Shown piece by piece: positions 23,301-35,100 of a DNA stretch of 64,000 nt. The DNA lies in contig NC_088787.1 in the NCBI RefSeq assembly GCF_949628265.1, positions 34,708,844-34,772,843 of the forward strand. The letters run 5' to 3'. Every line of letters starts with the position of its first letter. The first letter of the stretch is position 1. Made by a program: the position numbers and the translations under genes. The notes under the pieces are model-generated. The model ran no database searches and had not been told where the DNA came from. It saw only the letters and a list, made by a program, of their open reading frames with translations. This DNA is from Cloeon dipterum. Its lineage: Eukaryota; Arthropoda; Insecta; Ephemeroptera; Baetidae.

Positions 23301-26112
23301 AGCGTCCTGTTATAATAAACCGTTAAATTTTCTTTTTGGGTTATTATTTAAAAAATAACTCTTTTCCTGCAAGTGTAAACTGGGCAAACTGGTGAATCAC
23401 AAGTTTTTGGAATTATCGGTCCCTATATACAATTAAATTAGGTATAAATTAATTTTGATCATATTTATCAAACAAAAACTTCGAACCTGGCAAGAGAGGC
23501 CGCTGACCAGTCCGCAATTGCTGTCCAAAAGATATAGCATGTTGGTTGCTCTGCCAAATTCCATCCGGACGCAGTTTTCTGAAGCATTTTTTACGTAATT
23601 TGGCTCACCTCCGCTTCCCCAATTTCTAGTAATATTTGCTCCACTGCTGCACCAATAATATGAGGAAACGACTTCCTCCGTCTTTCTCAAACCAAAAGTC
23701 CAATAATATCTGCTGAATCTATTCCTATAGTCTTGAATTTTTTATTAATTTAAGACGTTAGTAAAGTTTTGCCTTTATTTATAATTACCATCATCTCCAA
23801 TTAGAGAATTTATACACTTGACGTCTGTTGCAAGCTCCAAATCGATCGGCGTCATTCCGATTTTGCAACACTCCTCAACATTTTGCTCCCAATTAACCTT
23901 GAAAATTATTCATGACTTGATTTTTTGTGTTTTAAATTAATTAAAAATAATTTACGAATCTTCTGCCAAAGAGGAACAGCTTTCCACACATTTCCACCCA
24001 AAATCCGTATGAACCCAAATCTAAATCAATGTTCCTATTCAAATTTGTAATTAGAAGCGTTTGTTTGACTATTAACCTTTTAATGAGCCGTCCAGATTGA
24101 ACCGAGACATCTTTTGTTAATTGTTTTATTTTTTATGCAATTATTCAATCAGATTTTAAACGAACCTCTTTGTTGCACGATGGAGGGCATGTTGGGAACA
24201 CCTTTTAAGACAGGATTTAGTAATAATTAAAGTGAAAAGATAGATAATTTTCACCATTGGAGCTTTAGTTTCAGGAACTTTCCACGGGGGAATGAACAAC
24301 TTTTTAGTAGTTGTTGACTTTGAAAAATTATCAGATTGAGAAATAATTTTTCGTGTGAAATTTACCAACAATGGAGGTGCCACAGTCGTACTGTCACTGG
24401 TTACCTCAATGCTAAACTGTTTGTTTGGAGTAGACAACATAGTCTGCGAAATAATTTGTTTAAGAAAGGTAGACACGCGCAGTTGCGGAAAGCTCGATCG
24501 ACTGAATTCGTGTGATTAACACAGACAATACATATTATAAAATATGCATTTTTGACGAGGTTTCTGAGCACATCAGTCGACTCTTGAGGGTCGAATTAGG
24601 GACAGTGAAAATTTTTTCCGACCAAAATTCAGCGCGACGTGAGATTATTTTCCCGCCAAAACAATATGGACATATATGCGATAAATGCGCATGCGTCAAG
24701 AGCTGGCTGAATGTGATAAAGAAGTCGTTCGTATAGGCGGTCTCTGCAAGTGCTCCAATCAGCTCTCACGCATGCGCACTTATCGCATATGTGTCCATAT
24801 TGTTTTGGCGGGAAAAATATCACTTTTACCTGATTTGACCGACAGGAATCGATTGGTGTGCTCAGAAACTTCGTCTCTTAATGGTTTGTCCTGTTTTTTG
24901 CTCGATTTCGATTCCTTTTTATCATATTTCAACGGAATATGTTTATAATCTAAGGTAGAACTGAAATTTTCTTATGAAAAAGGTTAGAAAAATTTACCAA
25001 AGTAGTCGAAGTTGCAGATTGATGGGCAACATTAGGAAAAGCAGTAGTTTTTATCTGTAAAACAATACATTTTTTCATACGAATAGGTACAAGAATTTTT
25101 GAAATATCGAATTCGTGCCAGACATATCGTTCTCATCCGCAGGAAACGGGAATAAAACACAGCGTCAGCACATTCATTTTCTCGTGACTCATTTGAAACA
25201 AGTTGGAAAACGGTGCATAAAAACGGCAAGTGGATGTCATTTTCAATATTAAATTATTTTTTAAGCAAATTTAGAAAAAAATCTAACCTCAACGGTTGTA
25301 GTCATGGGATGGACGGGGATATTCGTTTCAGTTCTTATAATTTCGGTTTCATAATTTCCTTCAGCCTGTAATTTTAGCACGTTATAATTATCTAGGTAAT
25401 TCGTCGCTCAACAAAGTTCACATTAGTGTTCGCAATCGTTAACACCTCGCGTCGAGCCGTGGGAAACGTTACAGCCCCATCCGGTTGCTGCAAAAATGAG
25501 TGAAATTTTTTTATTTTAATATTACATCATGAAAATACTGAGTCAGTCGTAGTTTTAGTTTCGCTATTAAGCTGGAGAGATGCGAGTTCTCCAGATATTG
25601 ACTCGGTTGTGACATCAAAAGTCTGTATTAAATTGTTATAGAATTGATTAATTCATCATTCAAGCAACTCTCGTCTCGCCTCTTTTTCCGGAATATTCAC
25701 GAGAGACGGACTGGCGGTGGACGAATCTTTCCTTGTCTTAAAATTCAATTGTATTTATTTTATTTTAAATTAGTATAAATAACCGCAATAAAAACTTACA
25801 GTCACTGATTGTGAGGGAGTTTTTGCAGTCCGTCTTCTTGCAAGGGAAGAGTTATTCGATTTCGGATTGATGCAAGAATTTTTTCCGCAGCATTTAATTA
25901 TAAAATTATTTCTCCTGTTCTTACTGCGTTGCTCTGTAAATTTAAAATTTAATTCCAACTGGAAATTGCGCAATTAAAAAATACTTTTTTTAAATTTGTT
26001 GCCCTCTGCGCAGATCTGAAATAAATTTATGTGAAAAATAGGGTTTTTTGTTCAATACTGTTACCATGAGCACAAGAACGAGAATTATTGCTGTTTTGCA
26101 TCCAAAATTCAT
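20379..26112 (-). CDS. CTLD-OBP fusion protein, copy C (most complete)
   Basis: Exons read on the minus strand: 26065-26112 (signal peptide, MNFGCKTAIILVLVLM), 25985-26015, 25800-25933 (CCGKNSC), about 25689-25737, 25539-25622, 25422-25487, 25288-25365, 24998-25054 and 24255-24443 (Thr-rich linker), 24166-24201, 24077-24110, 23956-24020, 23789-23897 and 23487-23731 (lectin-like domain 1, GGEPNY and ENCVRM), 23360-23422, 23258-23306, 23126-23202, 22974-23070, 22431-22536 and 22269-22383 (lectin-like domain 2, FWTAATDQGC and EQPD, ending YVCE), 22147-22219, 22007-22092, 21830-21950 and 21670-21776 (OBP), 21557-21619, about 21300-21405, 20668-20770 and 20379-20611 (lectin-like domain 3, ending VVCEK). 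Phases agree at nearly every junction; one tiny exon near 21.45 kb and one donor near 25.69 kb are unresolved. Each lectin domain is preceded by a short paired-Cys hinge, as in long-form C-type lectin domains. A secreted multidomain recognition protein is inferred. Three MITEs interrupt its introns. Confidence 0.82.
20838..21230. mobile_element. Hairpin MITE, family 1, copy 4
   Basis: Same palindrome family, starting AAGACTGG and containing GAGGGTCGAATTAGG and GGCGGGAAAAAAGTTCGC. It lies in the intron before the ATIDTKEKYDC exon of copy C, a different intron from those occupied in copy B. Confidence 0.85.
21670..22219 (-). other. OBP (PBP/GOBP-like) domain exons of copy C
   Basis: Joined exons give the spacing C1-x25-C2-x3-C3-x42-C4-x9-C5-x8-C6, within the classic OBP range. 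Landmarks are VERECAAEFKL, STPDELREKCFLKCYGEGTG, FIDGNLAMDSIF, MDYC, GMDEC and SLLNC. One extra cysteine (CDKC) follows C5. All introns fall inside the domain and are shared by the three paralogues. Confidence 0.78.
22557..22941. mobile_element. Hairpin MITE, family 1, copy 5
   Basis: Same palindrome family, with GAACTTTTTCCCGCC on the left and GGCGGGAAAAAAGGTTCGC on the right. It lies in the intron between the two halves of lectin-like domain 2 of copy C. Confidence 0.85.
24551..24877. mobile_element. Hairpin MITE, family 1, copy 6
   Basis: Same palindrome family, with the arm variant AATATGGACATATATGCGAT on the left and a near-complementary variant on the right. It lies between linker exons of copy C. 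Confidence 0.85.
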
Positions 26113-27230
26113 GATGAATTCAGCAGCTGATAGTCTCACTTTTTCCCAACAGCGACCACAGCATCGCTTTTCTGCTTTCCATCTGTAAGCGGATGAATGT
26201 TTCAGCTTCCTGTGAAGCTTGCGTGGTGGTGGTATCGGTGACTTTCAGCACATGAAGTGGGGAAATAATAATAAATAAATTATTGCTGTTTATTTTTCCA
26301 TAAATAATATACTTTGTTTTCAATAGTTAAATATTTAAAACTTAAAAGCCTTCTTTCTTCTGTTTTTATTGATTAGCACCTGAAAATCTTCAGGATTTAC
26401 CAGGTCTCTTGCAAAAAAATCTGAAAACCCTCAAATAATCCGAAAAATCATTGCTTCACGAGTTGTGATTAAGAGTTTGAATTTTAACAAATTTGTTCCA
26501 TATACTGTCATCCCATGATGCTTAGTTTGTGTGCGCGGTGCTGCAGTGGCCGCAATTCTGACGGAAGTTTCGAAACAAAAACTACGCGGGTACGCGGCTA
26601 CTGCCATACTTTCATGCAAACCAAGGCTAAAACTCGATCCTGTTGAAACGTACCGCTGATGAACAGAAAAATGCAACATTTTTTTAAAAATTGATGTAAA
26701 ATGTATAACTTTGAAGGAATAAAAATCAGTTTGTATTTCACCTTTTAATTTTTATTTCGAATTGAAACATTAGTTTGTCGATCGCCTGACTAAAACACAC
26801 CGTTCTTAGATATTTAAAGCTAATAACGTACAAACAATGTAATTAATATTATTTATCTACTATTATATGATACCAACAATAACGCAATAGCATATACCAG
26901 CAAATCGAATCATTAAAAATTTATATTTTAAAGTTGACGAATTTACATGAAAACATAAACAGCAGCGGAAACAACCATATCTGCATAATTTCGCTGTTAT
27001 CCGGAAAGATTTTTTGGAGTGGATGGAGAGTGTAAGAGCAAATACATTCGATTAGTAAATTTACACGAGTTAAATTTATTTTACAAGGGCCTGACACACT
27101 GTTAAAACCGTTCAGTGATCAAGAGTTCCGAGTCCTCTGATCCGCACATGAAAAATAATAAAGATTATCCAAATTAAGAAGTTAATTAAGAGAAAAAGGG
27201 CTTAAGAATGCATAATTTGCCTCATTTTTC
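26113..27230. other. AT-rich spacer upstream of copy C
   Basis: Would hold the promoter and 5' UTR of copy C, but no reliable TATA or initiator element can be singled out in such AT-rich DNA. I see no coding exon. Minus-strand open frames at 26120-26323 and 26431-26679 lack recognisable domains. Confidence 0.35.
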
Positions 27231-28330
27231 TATTGCGCAGGCATACAAGCGTTCTGCGCACGCATAAAGTGCATAAGAATCAACTGCGCTTGCGTGAAGT
27301 GGAATGAAATGCATGCAATCAAGATGTACTAACAGCTTTCTCGGGGGACATCGCATGCGCAGATGTTATGTAGTTGCGCCCAAAAACCTTCACTGCGCAT
27401 GTGCTTGATTGTCTGAAAGTAACCGCGCAGGCGGTTTCTGAGCACCAACCACAAGAGTGTGGGCGTGAGACCAAATTTAATATATGCACGTTGCGATAGA
27501 CAGTGTGCACATAAGGTTTAGATACCTACTGCGCATGCGTAGTTACTGTCAACTCATGCGCAGTAAATTGCAGCTGGGATTGACGAGAAAGACATGGTGA
27601 GGTAGTGCATATTCCCTATGCGCATGAGTTAGATTGTCGAATTAGGCTGCGCAGACGGTTTCTGCGCATTTAGGGCGTGCGCAGTTTGTGGAATTTAAAT
27701 TTAAATAGCATCTGGATTGCCAATACCATTAATTCGCTAATTTTGGATAATTTCATGCTCTGTAACTTGATTTGGAAAACATTTGCGTGCTATTGCGCAT
27801 GCGCAGTAGATTTCTCCGCTGATAAAGCAGCCTAAAATATTTAAAACGAGGTTTTCTGGTTGTCAGATTTTCAGTTTCTGCGCATCTTAGGCATGCGCAG
27901 ACAGTTTCTGTGGAGACAGTTTCTGCGCAGACAGTTTCTGCGCAGACAGTTTCTGCGCAGACAGTTTCTGCGCAGACAGTTTCTGCGCATCAAGGGAATG
28001 CGCAGTTTGTGAATTTGAAATTAAGAGAACCTTTGGACTGCCAGTAACATTGATTTGTGCATATTTTACGGTTCCATGCTCTGTAAACTTATTTTCGAAA
28101 TGTTTGCGTGCTATTGCGCATGCTCAGTAGATTTCTGCGCTGATAATGCGGATAATGCAGGAAATGTTAACGAAAAATTTATGAGAGTGAGGTATTCTGG
28201 TTGTCAGAGAGAAAAGATTAATTTTTATCTGGCTGCGCAGAAGTTTTCTGCGTATATAACGCATGCGCAGTGCCTCAAATTGTACAAATTGCATGATTTT
28301 AATGCATTTTTCCCTGAATTCATGTTGCGG
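27230..28330. promoter_or_regulatory. Cluster of GCGCATGCGC-type palindromes
   Basis: At least ten matches or near matches to TGCGCATGCGCA occur here, at about 27352, 27396, 27530, 27554, 27617, 27797, 27891, 28114 and 28259 among others. The palindrome matches the binding motif of NRF-1 and of its fly relative Erect wing. The cluster lies between the divergent ends of copy C (5' end) and the EGF-repeat gene (3' end). Regulatory function is inferred; it could equally be a decayed repeat array. Confidence 0.4.
27896..27992. repeat. 15-bp minisatellite
   Basis: About six tandem copies of a 15-base unit, CAGACAGTTTCTGCG, with one variant first unit (GTGGAGACAGTTTCT). The unit also occurs singly nearby (27655-27670 and 28240), suggesting local expansion from the GCGCA-rich sequence. 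Confidence 0.92.
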
Positions 28331-29119
28331 ATCAGGGCGACTTTGCAGTGAATTCCCTTGGACACAGTTAACGATTCCCTCGGCCAGTGTGCCAGAGTTT
28401 GACGGAGGCTGACATTCATTTAAGGGCATAAGTACTTTCGTCGAACCAAATTTCACACGTCCTTTTTGCGTGCATTTTAAGCCTAAATTTAATTTTTTTA
28501 ATTTAGCGTGGCGATTTTAAAATCCTAAAAAAGTGTCTTCGTGAGCAGAGAGGTTATTTTCATCCGTGATTAGTTTAGAAACATTTAGTTTAAGCGGTGT
28601 TTTTATAATAATATGTATTATTTACACAAATAACAACATCACATGAGTGGCCAGCATTATTTCGGAAACAGTTCTAGGATTTGGCACCGGAAAACGGCTA
28701 GAAAGTGCGCGTGCCAACGTTAAAATCTTAAAAAGCCAAGCGACTTTTTATTTTTACAAAGCAGCAGGCTATGTGTAATTTCTGTTAAATCTGCTCACAC
28801 ACGCGAAAGAAAATAAAAATACAAAATCTCTGTCACACACGATGCTAAAAACAGATTTTATGCTGAGCTCAATTACGACGGTATTATTATATTTAATTTC
28901 TAATTCTGTTGTTCTCCCTTACACCAAATTTGTTACATCTACTCGTAATTAAAATTAACGAATCTGTGAAATTCCTAATTTGTCTCCGCGCGCATCTCCG
29001 ACCGCGCTGGCGGCCGAAGAAGCGATTTACAATTATTTATTTATTTACTCTCTATCACAAAACGAAAGATGAAGCGCACGTGTACACGCAAAAATTTGAT
29101 TCTTCAGCACACAGCACGT

Positions 29120-32100
29120 CTACTGGATCAAAGGTGAGCTCTGACTGTCACTAAAGTCCAACGTGTAGTACATGTCCGAGTCTGCGAGCGGCGGGAACGC
29201 GCGGTTCGACGCCAGCGGCCGCCCCTTGTCCGGCACCGACAGCTTGTTCAGCGGCGCGCACGGACTGAAATCATCACAAAACGGCGTTCACGAATAGTGA
29301 ATTTAAAAATTTTAAACTTAAATTTTATTTTAAAGAGGTGATAAAATTAGGAAAATTATTTTTTTATAAATAAATGCATGCTTTATCCCTTTGTTTAATT
29401 TGCAGCGCTTTTATTGTCACTCAGAACAACATGAGGACGTTTTTAGGGAGGGAAAAAGGGAAATTTTAATTAAACTCTAGACTCGTTTTGAAATTTTTAA
29501 CCCCTTTATGCTGGATTCACTCTTATAGACCTTCTTTGATGATGTTTCTGAGTACACCAATCGATTCTTGAGGGTCGAATTAGTTAAAGTAGTTATTTAA
29601 ACTCACCAAAAAGTACAGCGTGACGTGCGAACTTTTTCCCGCCAAAACAATATGAATGCGTGGAGTGCGCATGCGTGAGAGCTGGTTTGAGCACTTGCAG
29701 AGAGACCGCAGCTGTACGAATGACTTCTTTGTCAGATCAAGCTAGCTCTCACGCATGCGCACTTCTCGATATTGTTTTGGCGGGGAAAAGTTCGCACGTT
29801 GCACTTGACTTTTTGGTCTGAAAAATGTCCTTATTACCTAATTTGGACCTTCAAGAATCGATCGGTGTGCTCAGAAGTGATGTTTTGCGAAGGTGTAACT
29901 TTCAGGTATTTAAAAACGGGGCGTGGGAAAAATATCTTTAAAATGGGGCGTGGCAGGTGCCAAAACCCGCAGGAATGTCGACAAATTTCTTTTTTGTGAG
30001 ATTTTGATAGTGGAATCACGAATGAGGTAAAGAATAATCACTTTTTCGACATAAAAAACGGAAATAATCGATTTGAATATTGTATCTAAAGCCAAAAATA
30101 TCTTAATTCGTGTTTATTTGATGGTCTAAAAAATACGAACATGAGAAATATCGTTTATGAGTAAAAAATAATTACTCAAAGGGAATGTTCCAGGATTTAT
30201 TTCATTAATAAAATAAATTTAAGATTAATTTATGTTCTAAAAACTGAAAATTTATTTATTCTCGGCTAGTTTTGCATGCCAGTCAAAATTTTCTTTGTGT
30301 TTTAATCGACAAAAATATGAATTTATTCAAGTTAAAAATTAATTAATTTTCCAAAATATAATCGATTAATCAGCTCAGAAAATTTATAGTAATTATTTCC
30401 AGCCATTTACATAAAAATATAGAGTTTTCCCAGCAAATTGCTTAAAATAGGAGTATTTCAGAAATTTAAAGATAAATCTAAATAGGATTTTAATTTTAAT
30501 CACAGCTCAGAATTTAATTATGAATTTAAAAATCATAATTAAGTGGAAATTAATCTGATTAATTTAAATAAATTAATTTCAAAATTAAAAATGATTTCTT
30601 ACCTCGAAGGACAATGTTCCTCTCTGAGTCTGCTACTCCTGAAGGGCAAAACCGAGCAGTTCCTGTACGTTTTGTGCAGTCGGCAGTGGCACACGGTCAC
30701 CTGAAACATTTTTTTAATTAGTTTTAAAATTATTTTTCTCATTTTTTATTATTCTTACTGTGATGGAGACGATGAGGAGGGCGCAGGCGAGGGTGCCGAC
30801 GGCGATGTAGACGCTGTGCAGGTGGTCCAGGTGGATCGAAATCGGGATGTCCAGGGTGGAGGAGACAGGGGAGGCCGGCATGTACGGATCGGACGGGTGC
30901 TGCGGCGTCGGAATCGCCTCCAACACGAACCGATCTGAAATATAAATCAGGCAGGAATTAAAATTTGATTAGAGGAAAATTAAAAAACAATATATTATGA
31001 GAAAAATAATAAATTATCATCAACGGTGAAGCTTTAAAAATGAATCTGAAAGGCTAGCGAACCGGTGTAGCGGAAAGGACCGACGCGTTGCATACCCTTT
31101 GCCCCTGCAGCCGTAATAAAATCATGAAAAAAATGCCAAGGAATTTTATATATATTTATTTCGAAAGAGGAAACAGGCCAGGAAATTTAAAATTATCATA
31201 GAAAAGAGGGCGAAGCCGGAAAATCCAGTTTTTCGATTTTTACCGGCTACGCCCCCTTTTTTAGCAAAAGAAAATTAATTGCTTCCGGGGTGAGAAAAAT
31301 TATGAAAATTTAATAGTAAGAAGATAAAAAATATTACTTTTGAGTTTTGAAATTAATTTTTTTAAAATTGCAGATTTTCAAAAGGGGTTTGTGTTTTGCC
31401 TCATTAAAATTCATTAGTTGGTAGTAGCGTAAAAAACTGCCTAAATTTAGAAAGCTGATTACATTTCCAGTTTTTTATTATTGAGCAAAATTTTTCTCAA
31501 ATTCACCATTTTCGCACAAATATTCTTTTGAAAATTTAAACTGGCCGTTAGAGAACCTTTAAAATTTTTGGGGAAAATCAAAATAACAAAAGTTAAGTTA
31601 AATTATTTGAGAATCTTCTCAGACAAATTTTGTGATAGTGAACACGTAATTAACAAATGACAATTAAGATAAATTAATTGTCCCCTCGTGTATCAAAGCG
31701 ACAAGCGAAAGCGGGAAATTGCGTGCCACGCCCCCTCTGTTAGCCAATCAGATGGTTTTTGCCAATTTTCTCTGAAATTTCCAGCGCTAGACCATGTTTT
31801 CTCACGTGATTTGGAATCCTATGATTGAGATCTATCTCAAAGTGTGAGTCATTCTTTGGGGAAATATGGAAATTCAGTGAAAATCGCGATTTCAACATTC
31901 CTTTGCGAACTCTCCATTTAAAACAATGCTAACTTTAAGGCCGATTTTATCTCAAATTTACACCGCTACCTGTCTATTTCTTAAACTGTACATGATCTTT
32001 ATTACTATCATCCCTCTTTAAAAGCAGAATAAAAAATGAACAGAGTGTTGAAAGTGAAATATAGTTGGATCATTCCCCCGATTGCGCGAGGCAGAGTATG

Positions 32101-35100
32101 TGTGTGTGGGTTGCATTTTATTTATTTCCCCGTGGAAGCGGCGCCCGCGAGACGCGACACGAATATAGCTCGTTCATGTGTCTTTGTCAGGGGAGACACG
32201 CGGCCGTAAAAGGCTGCGGTCGCCGCGCTGCTTTATATTTAATCCGAGAGAGCAGAGCAGAGAGCATTACCTTGGCATGTTTTGCCCGTGAATCCGGGCC
32301 GACAGGCGCAGTAGAAGGTGTTGGCCGAGCTCCAGCAAGTGCCGCCGTTCCTGCAAGGCTTTCCGCTGCAAACCTACACAAAAACAACAATAATGCGTTG
32401 CTGTTATTTTTGTTAAAGCAGAGTAATAATAAATAAGTTTATTATTTGTGAAATTAAGGACTGAGGAACAGTTAAATTTAGAATTTGCCTGATTTCTAGA
32501 AAAATTAAATATTTTTTCGCTTAATTTTGATCTATTTCGTCGCGATCTATCATTTGGTGCGCGAATTGTGAGGAAAATTTGCCAAAAATGTTCAAATTCT
32601 ACATGCAATATTGCATTTTCACACATTTTCTGCAAAAAGATTTACTCTAAAGAATTTTTCTATTTTTTCTATAAATTTAAAACGTCTTTGACGCAGTTTC
32701 TGAGCACACCAATCGATTCTGGAGGGTTGAATTAGGTATAAAGTGGATGTTTTTTGCACTCAAATAGTCCAGCAAGACGTGCGAACTTTTTTCCCGCCAA
32801 AACAATATCGAGAACTGCGCATGCGTCATAGCTGGTTTGAGCACTTGCAGAGATTACGACTGCACGAATGACTTCTTTGGCAGATCCAGCCTGCTCTGAC
32901 GCGTGCGCAGTTCTCGCATTCATATTGTTTTGGCGGGAAAAAGAGTTCGCGCGTGGCGCTGGACTTTTTGGACGGAAAAATGTCCTTTTTACCTAATTGG
33001 ACCTTCAAGAATCGATCGGTGTGCTCAGAAACCACGTGAAAACAGTCCTTAAGATAAGAAAGTAATAAGGGCTGCACGCTTTATTTATTTTATCTTGCGA
33101 AATTGTTAGCTGGATATTTTAAATCAATATAGACAGTAGTTTTGACAAGTTTCAGCGAATATTGGACGGTTTTTAGTCACTTTAATTAATGAAACGATTT
33201 TTCTTGGAACAATTTACTCAAGTTCAAGTAGTGAAAGTAAAAATGTAGACACTTTAATTGTTTAATTTGATATTTTATGTATTTAAAGGATTCAGAAAAT
33301 AATTCCAAAACTGCACAGGTTTCCTTCTATGAAACAAAAAATGGATTTTCATTTTATATTGAATCATTCTAACCAGGCAGAAAGAAGAAAAAAAATATGT
33401 ATCTGTAAAATTTGCCGAAACAGCATAATTTTACGTGAAAATGAAAAATAAAAAACACAATTTGGCAGCAATATTACTGACAAAAAAAAGTTGCAAGTCA
33501 ACAATGAATCCTTACGGATGGGTAAATTATTTACACTTGACTAGGAGGTTTAGGATTCCAGACCTGCAACTATTTGAATCGTGCTATTGATTAGTGGAGA
33601 GTGAATACATTTATTGAAAACTTGAGCTGTCTGAGACAAATTTATGAGCAAACTACCTTTAGAGCGTTTTATTCCGCTTCAGTTTAATGACCTACATAAT
33701 AAGGTTTCCAAAATATTCAAAATTTTCTCTATTTTATCAAATAAAATTTTATGAAAAATTTAATTTACAAATATTTTTTCAAGTCGTTGTAAAAATGTCG
33801 TTCATTTGAGTAAACATATTTATTTATTCCGCCTTGCGGTGCGGCTGACGTGAGTGACACGTGACTCCGCCGACTCAACACGTTCTCTCTCACGGGGACG
33901 AGAGGCGAAAGAAAAATGGAGCTCACCGACTTGGTTGGCTGCATGCACTCAGGGCCGGTGAAACCCTTGGGGCACTCGCACGTGTAATTGTTGCCGCGGT
34001 CCAGACAGTAGCGGTGCTCGGCGCATGGATTCGGGTCGCACAGGTCCACCTGCACTCGAAAAAAGCAAACAGGAAAATGAAAAAATTCTTAAAGGAGCAG
34101 TAAACTCTGAAATTTTTATTTTCCAATCTGATTTGGAATGATCCCAGGCTTAATGGGAGTGGTTTTTTGCCTCTGTTCCAATTGTATCGTGCTGCGCAAT
34201 GCCATTAGTTTCAATTTGGAGGCTTACCTTGACGTGGCAGCGCTTGCCTGAGTAGCCGCGGCCGCACTCGCACGAGTAGCCGCCGATGTGGTCGGTGCAC
34301 GTGCCGCCGTTGATGCACGGAGAGCTCTCGCACTCGTTGTACTCGTACTCGCAGTGCTCGCCGGCGAAACCTGACCGCAAAATCGGCACACCAATTAGCC
34401 GCAGGCGCGCCAACAAACCTCGCAGACCCAATTAGGCCGCGCAATGGGGTTAATGAACCAATTATTCAATCGTGAGCGAGAAATAATTCTATTTGGAACG
34501 GCTGGCAATGATAAATCAAATATTTTCTAAGCTGTATTGTGAATTTTGGAAATTATCTATTGATAAATTTATATTAATAAAAAAATCAATCAAAATGGTT
34601 AAATTCGGTTGGTAAACGTGTGTGACGTTAAGCTATTTGATTTTTTTTTATTAAAAACAATCTTAGACGAAGTTTCTGAGCTCACCAATCGATTCCTGAG
34701 GGTCGAATTAGGAAAAATTGATATTTTTTCCGACAAAAAAGTGTAGCGCAACGTGCGTACTTTTTTCCCGCCAAAACCATATTAACGTATATGCGGGAAG
34801 TGCGCATGCGTCAGAGCTGGTTTGAGCACTTGCAGGGATACCACATGTACGAATGACTTCTTTGTTAGATCCAGCCAGCTCTCACGCATGCGCACTTCTC
34901 CATATCGTTTTGGCGGGAAAAAAGTACGCACGTTGCGCTACACTTTTTGGTCGGAAAAACATCCATTTTACCTAATTCGACCCTCAGGAATCGGTTAGTG
35001 AGCTCAGAAACTTCGTCAATGACGATTTTAAATAATAAAATAATAAACAAATTATAAAATTCAACGGTTTTTTAAAAAACAAAAAAAATAAATTTACCTG

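Noticed and set aside
27230-28330. CRISPR-like array
   Set aside because: The 15-bp units are directly adjacent without spacers and the genome is eukaryotic; it is a minisatellite.
32065-32436. Plus-strand open frame of 123 codons
   Set aside because: It overlaps a real minus-strand EGF exon (32271-32373) and has no domain of its own.
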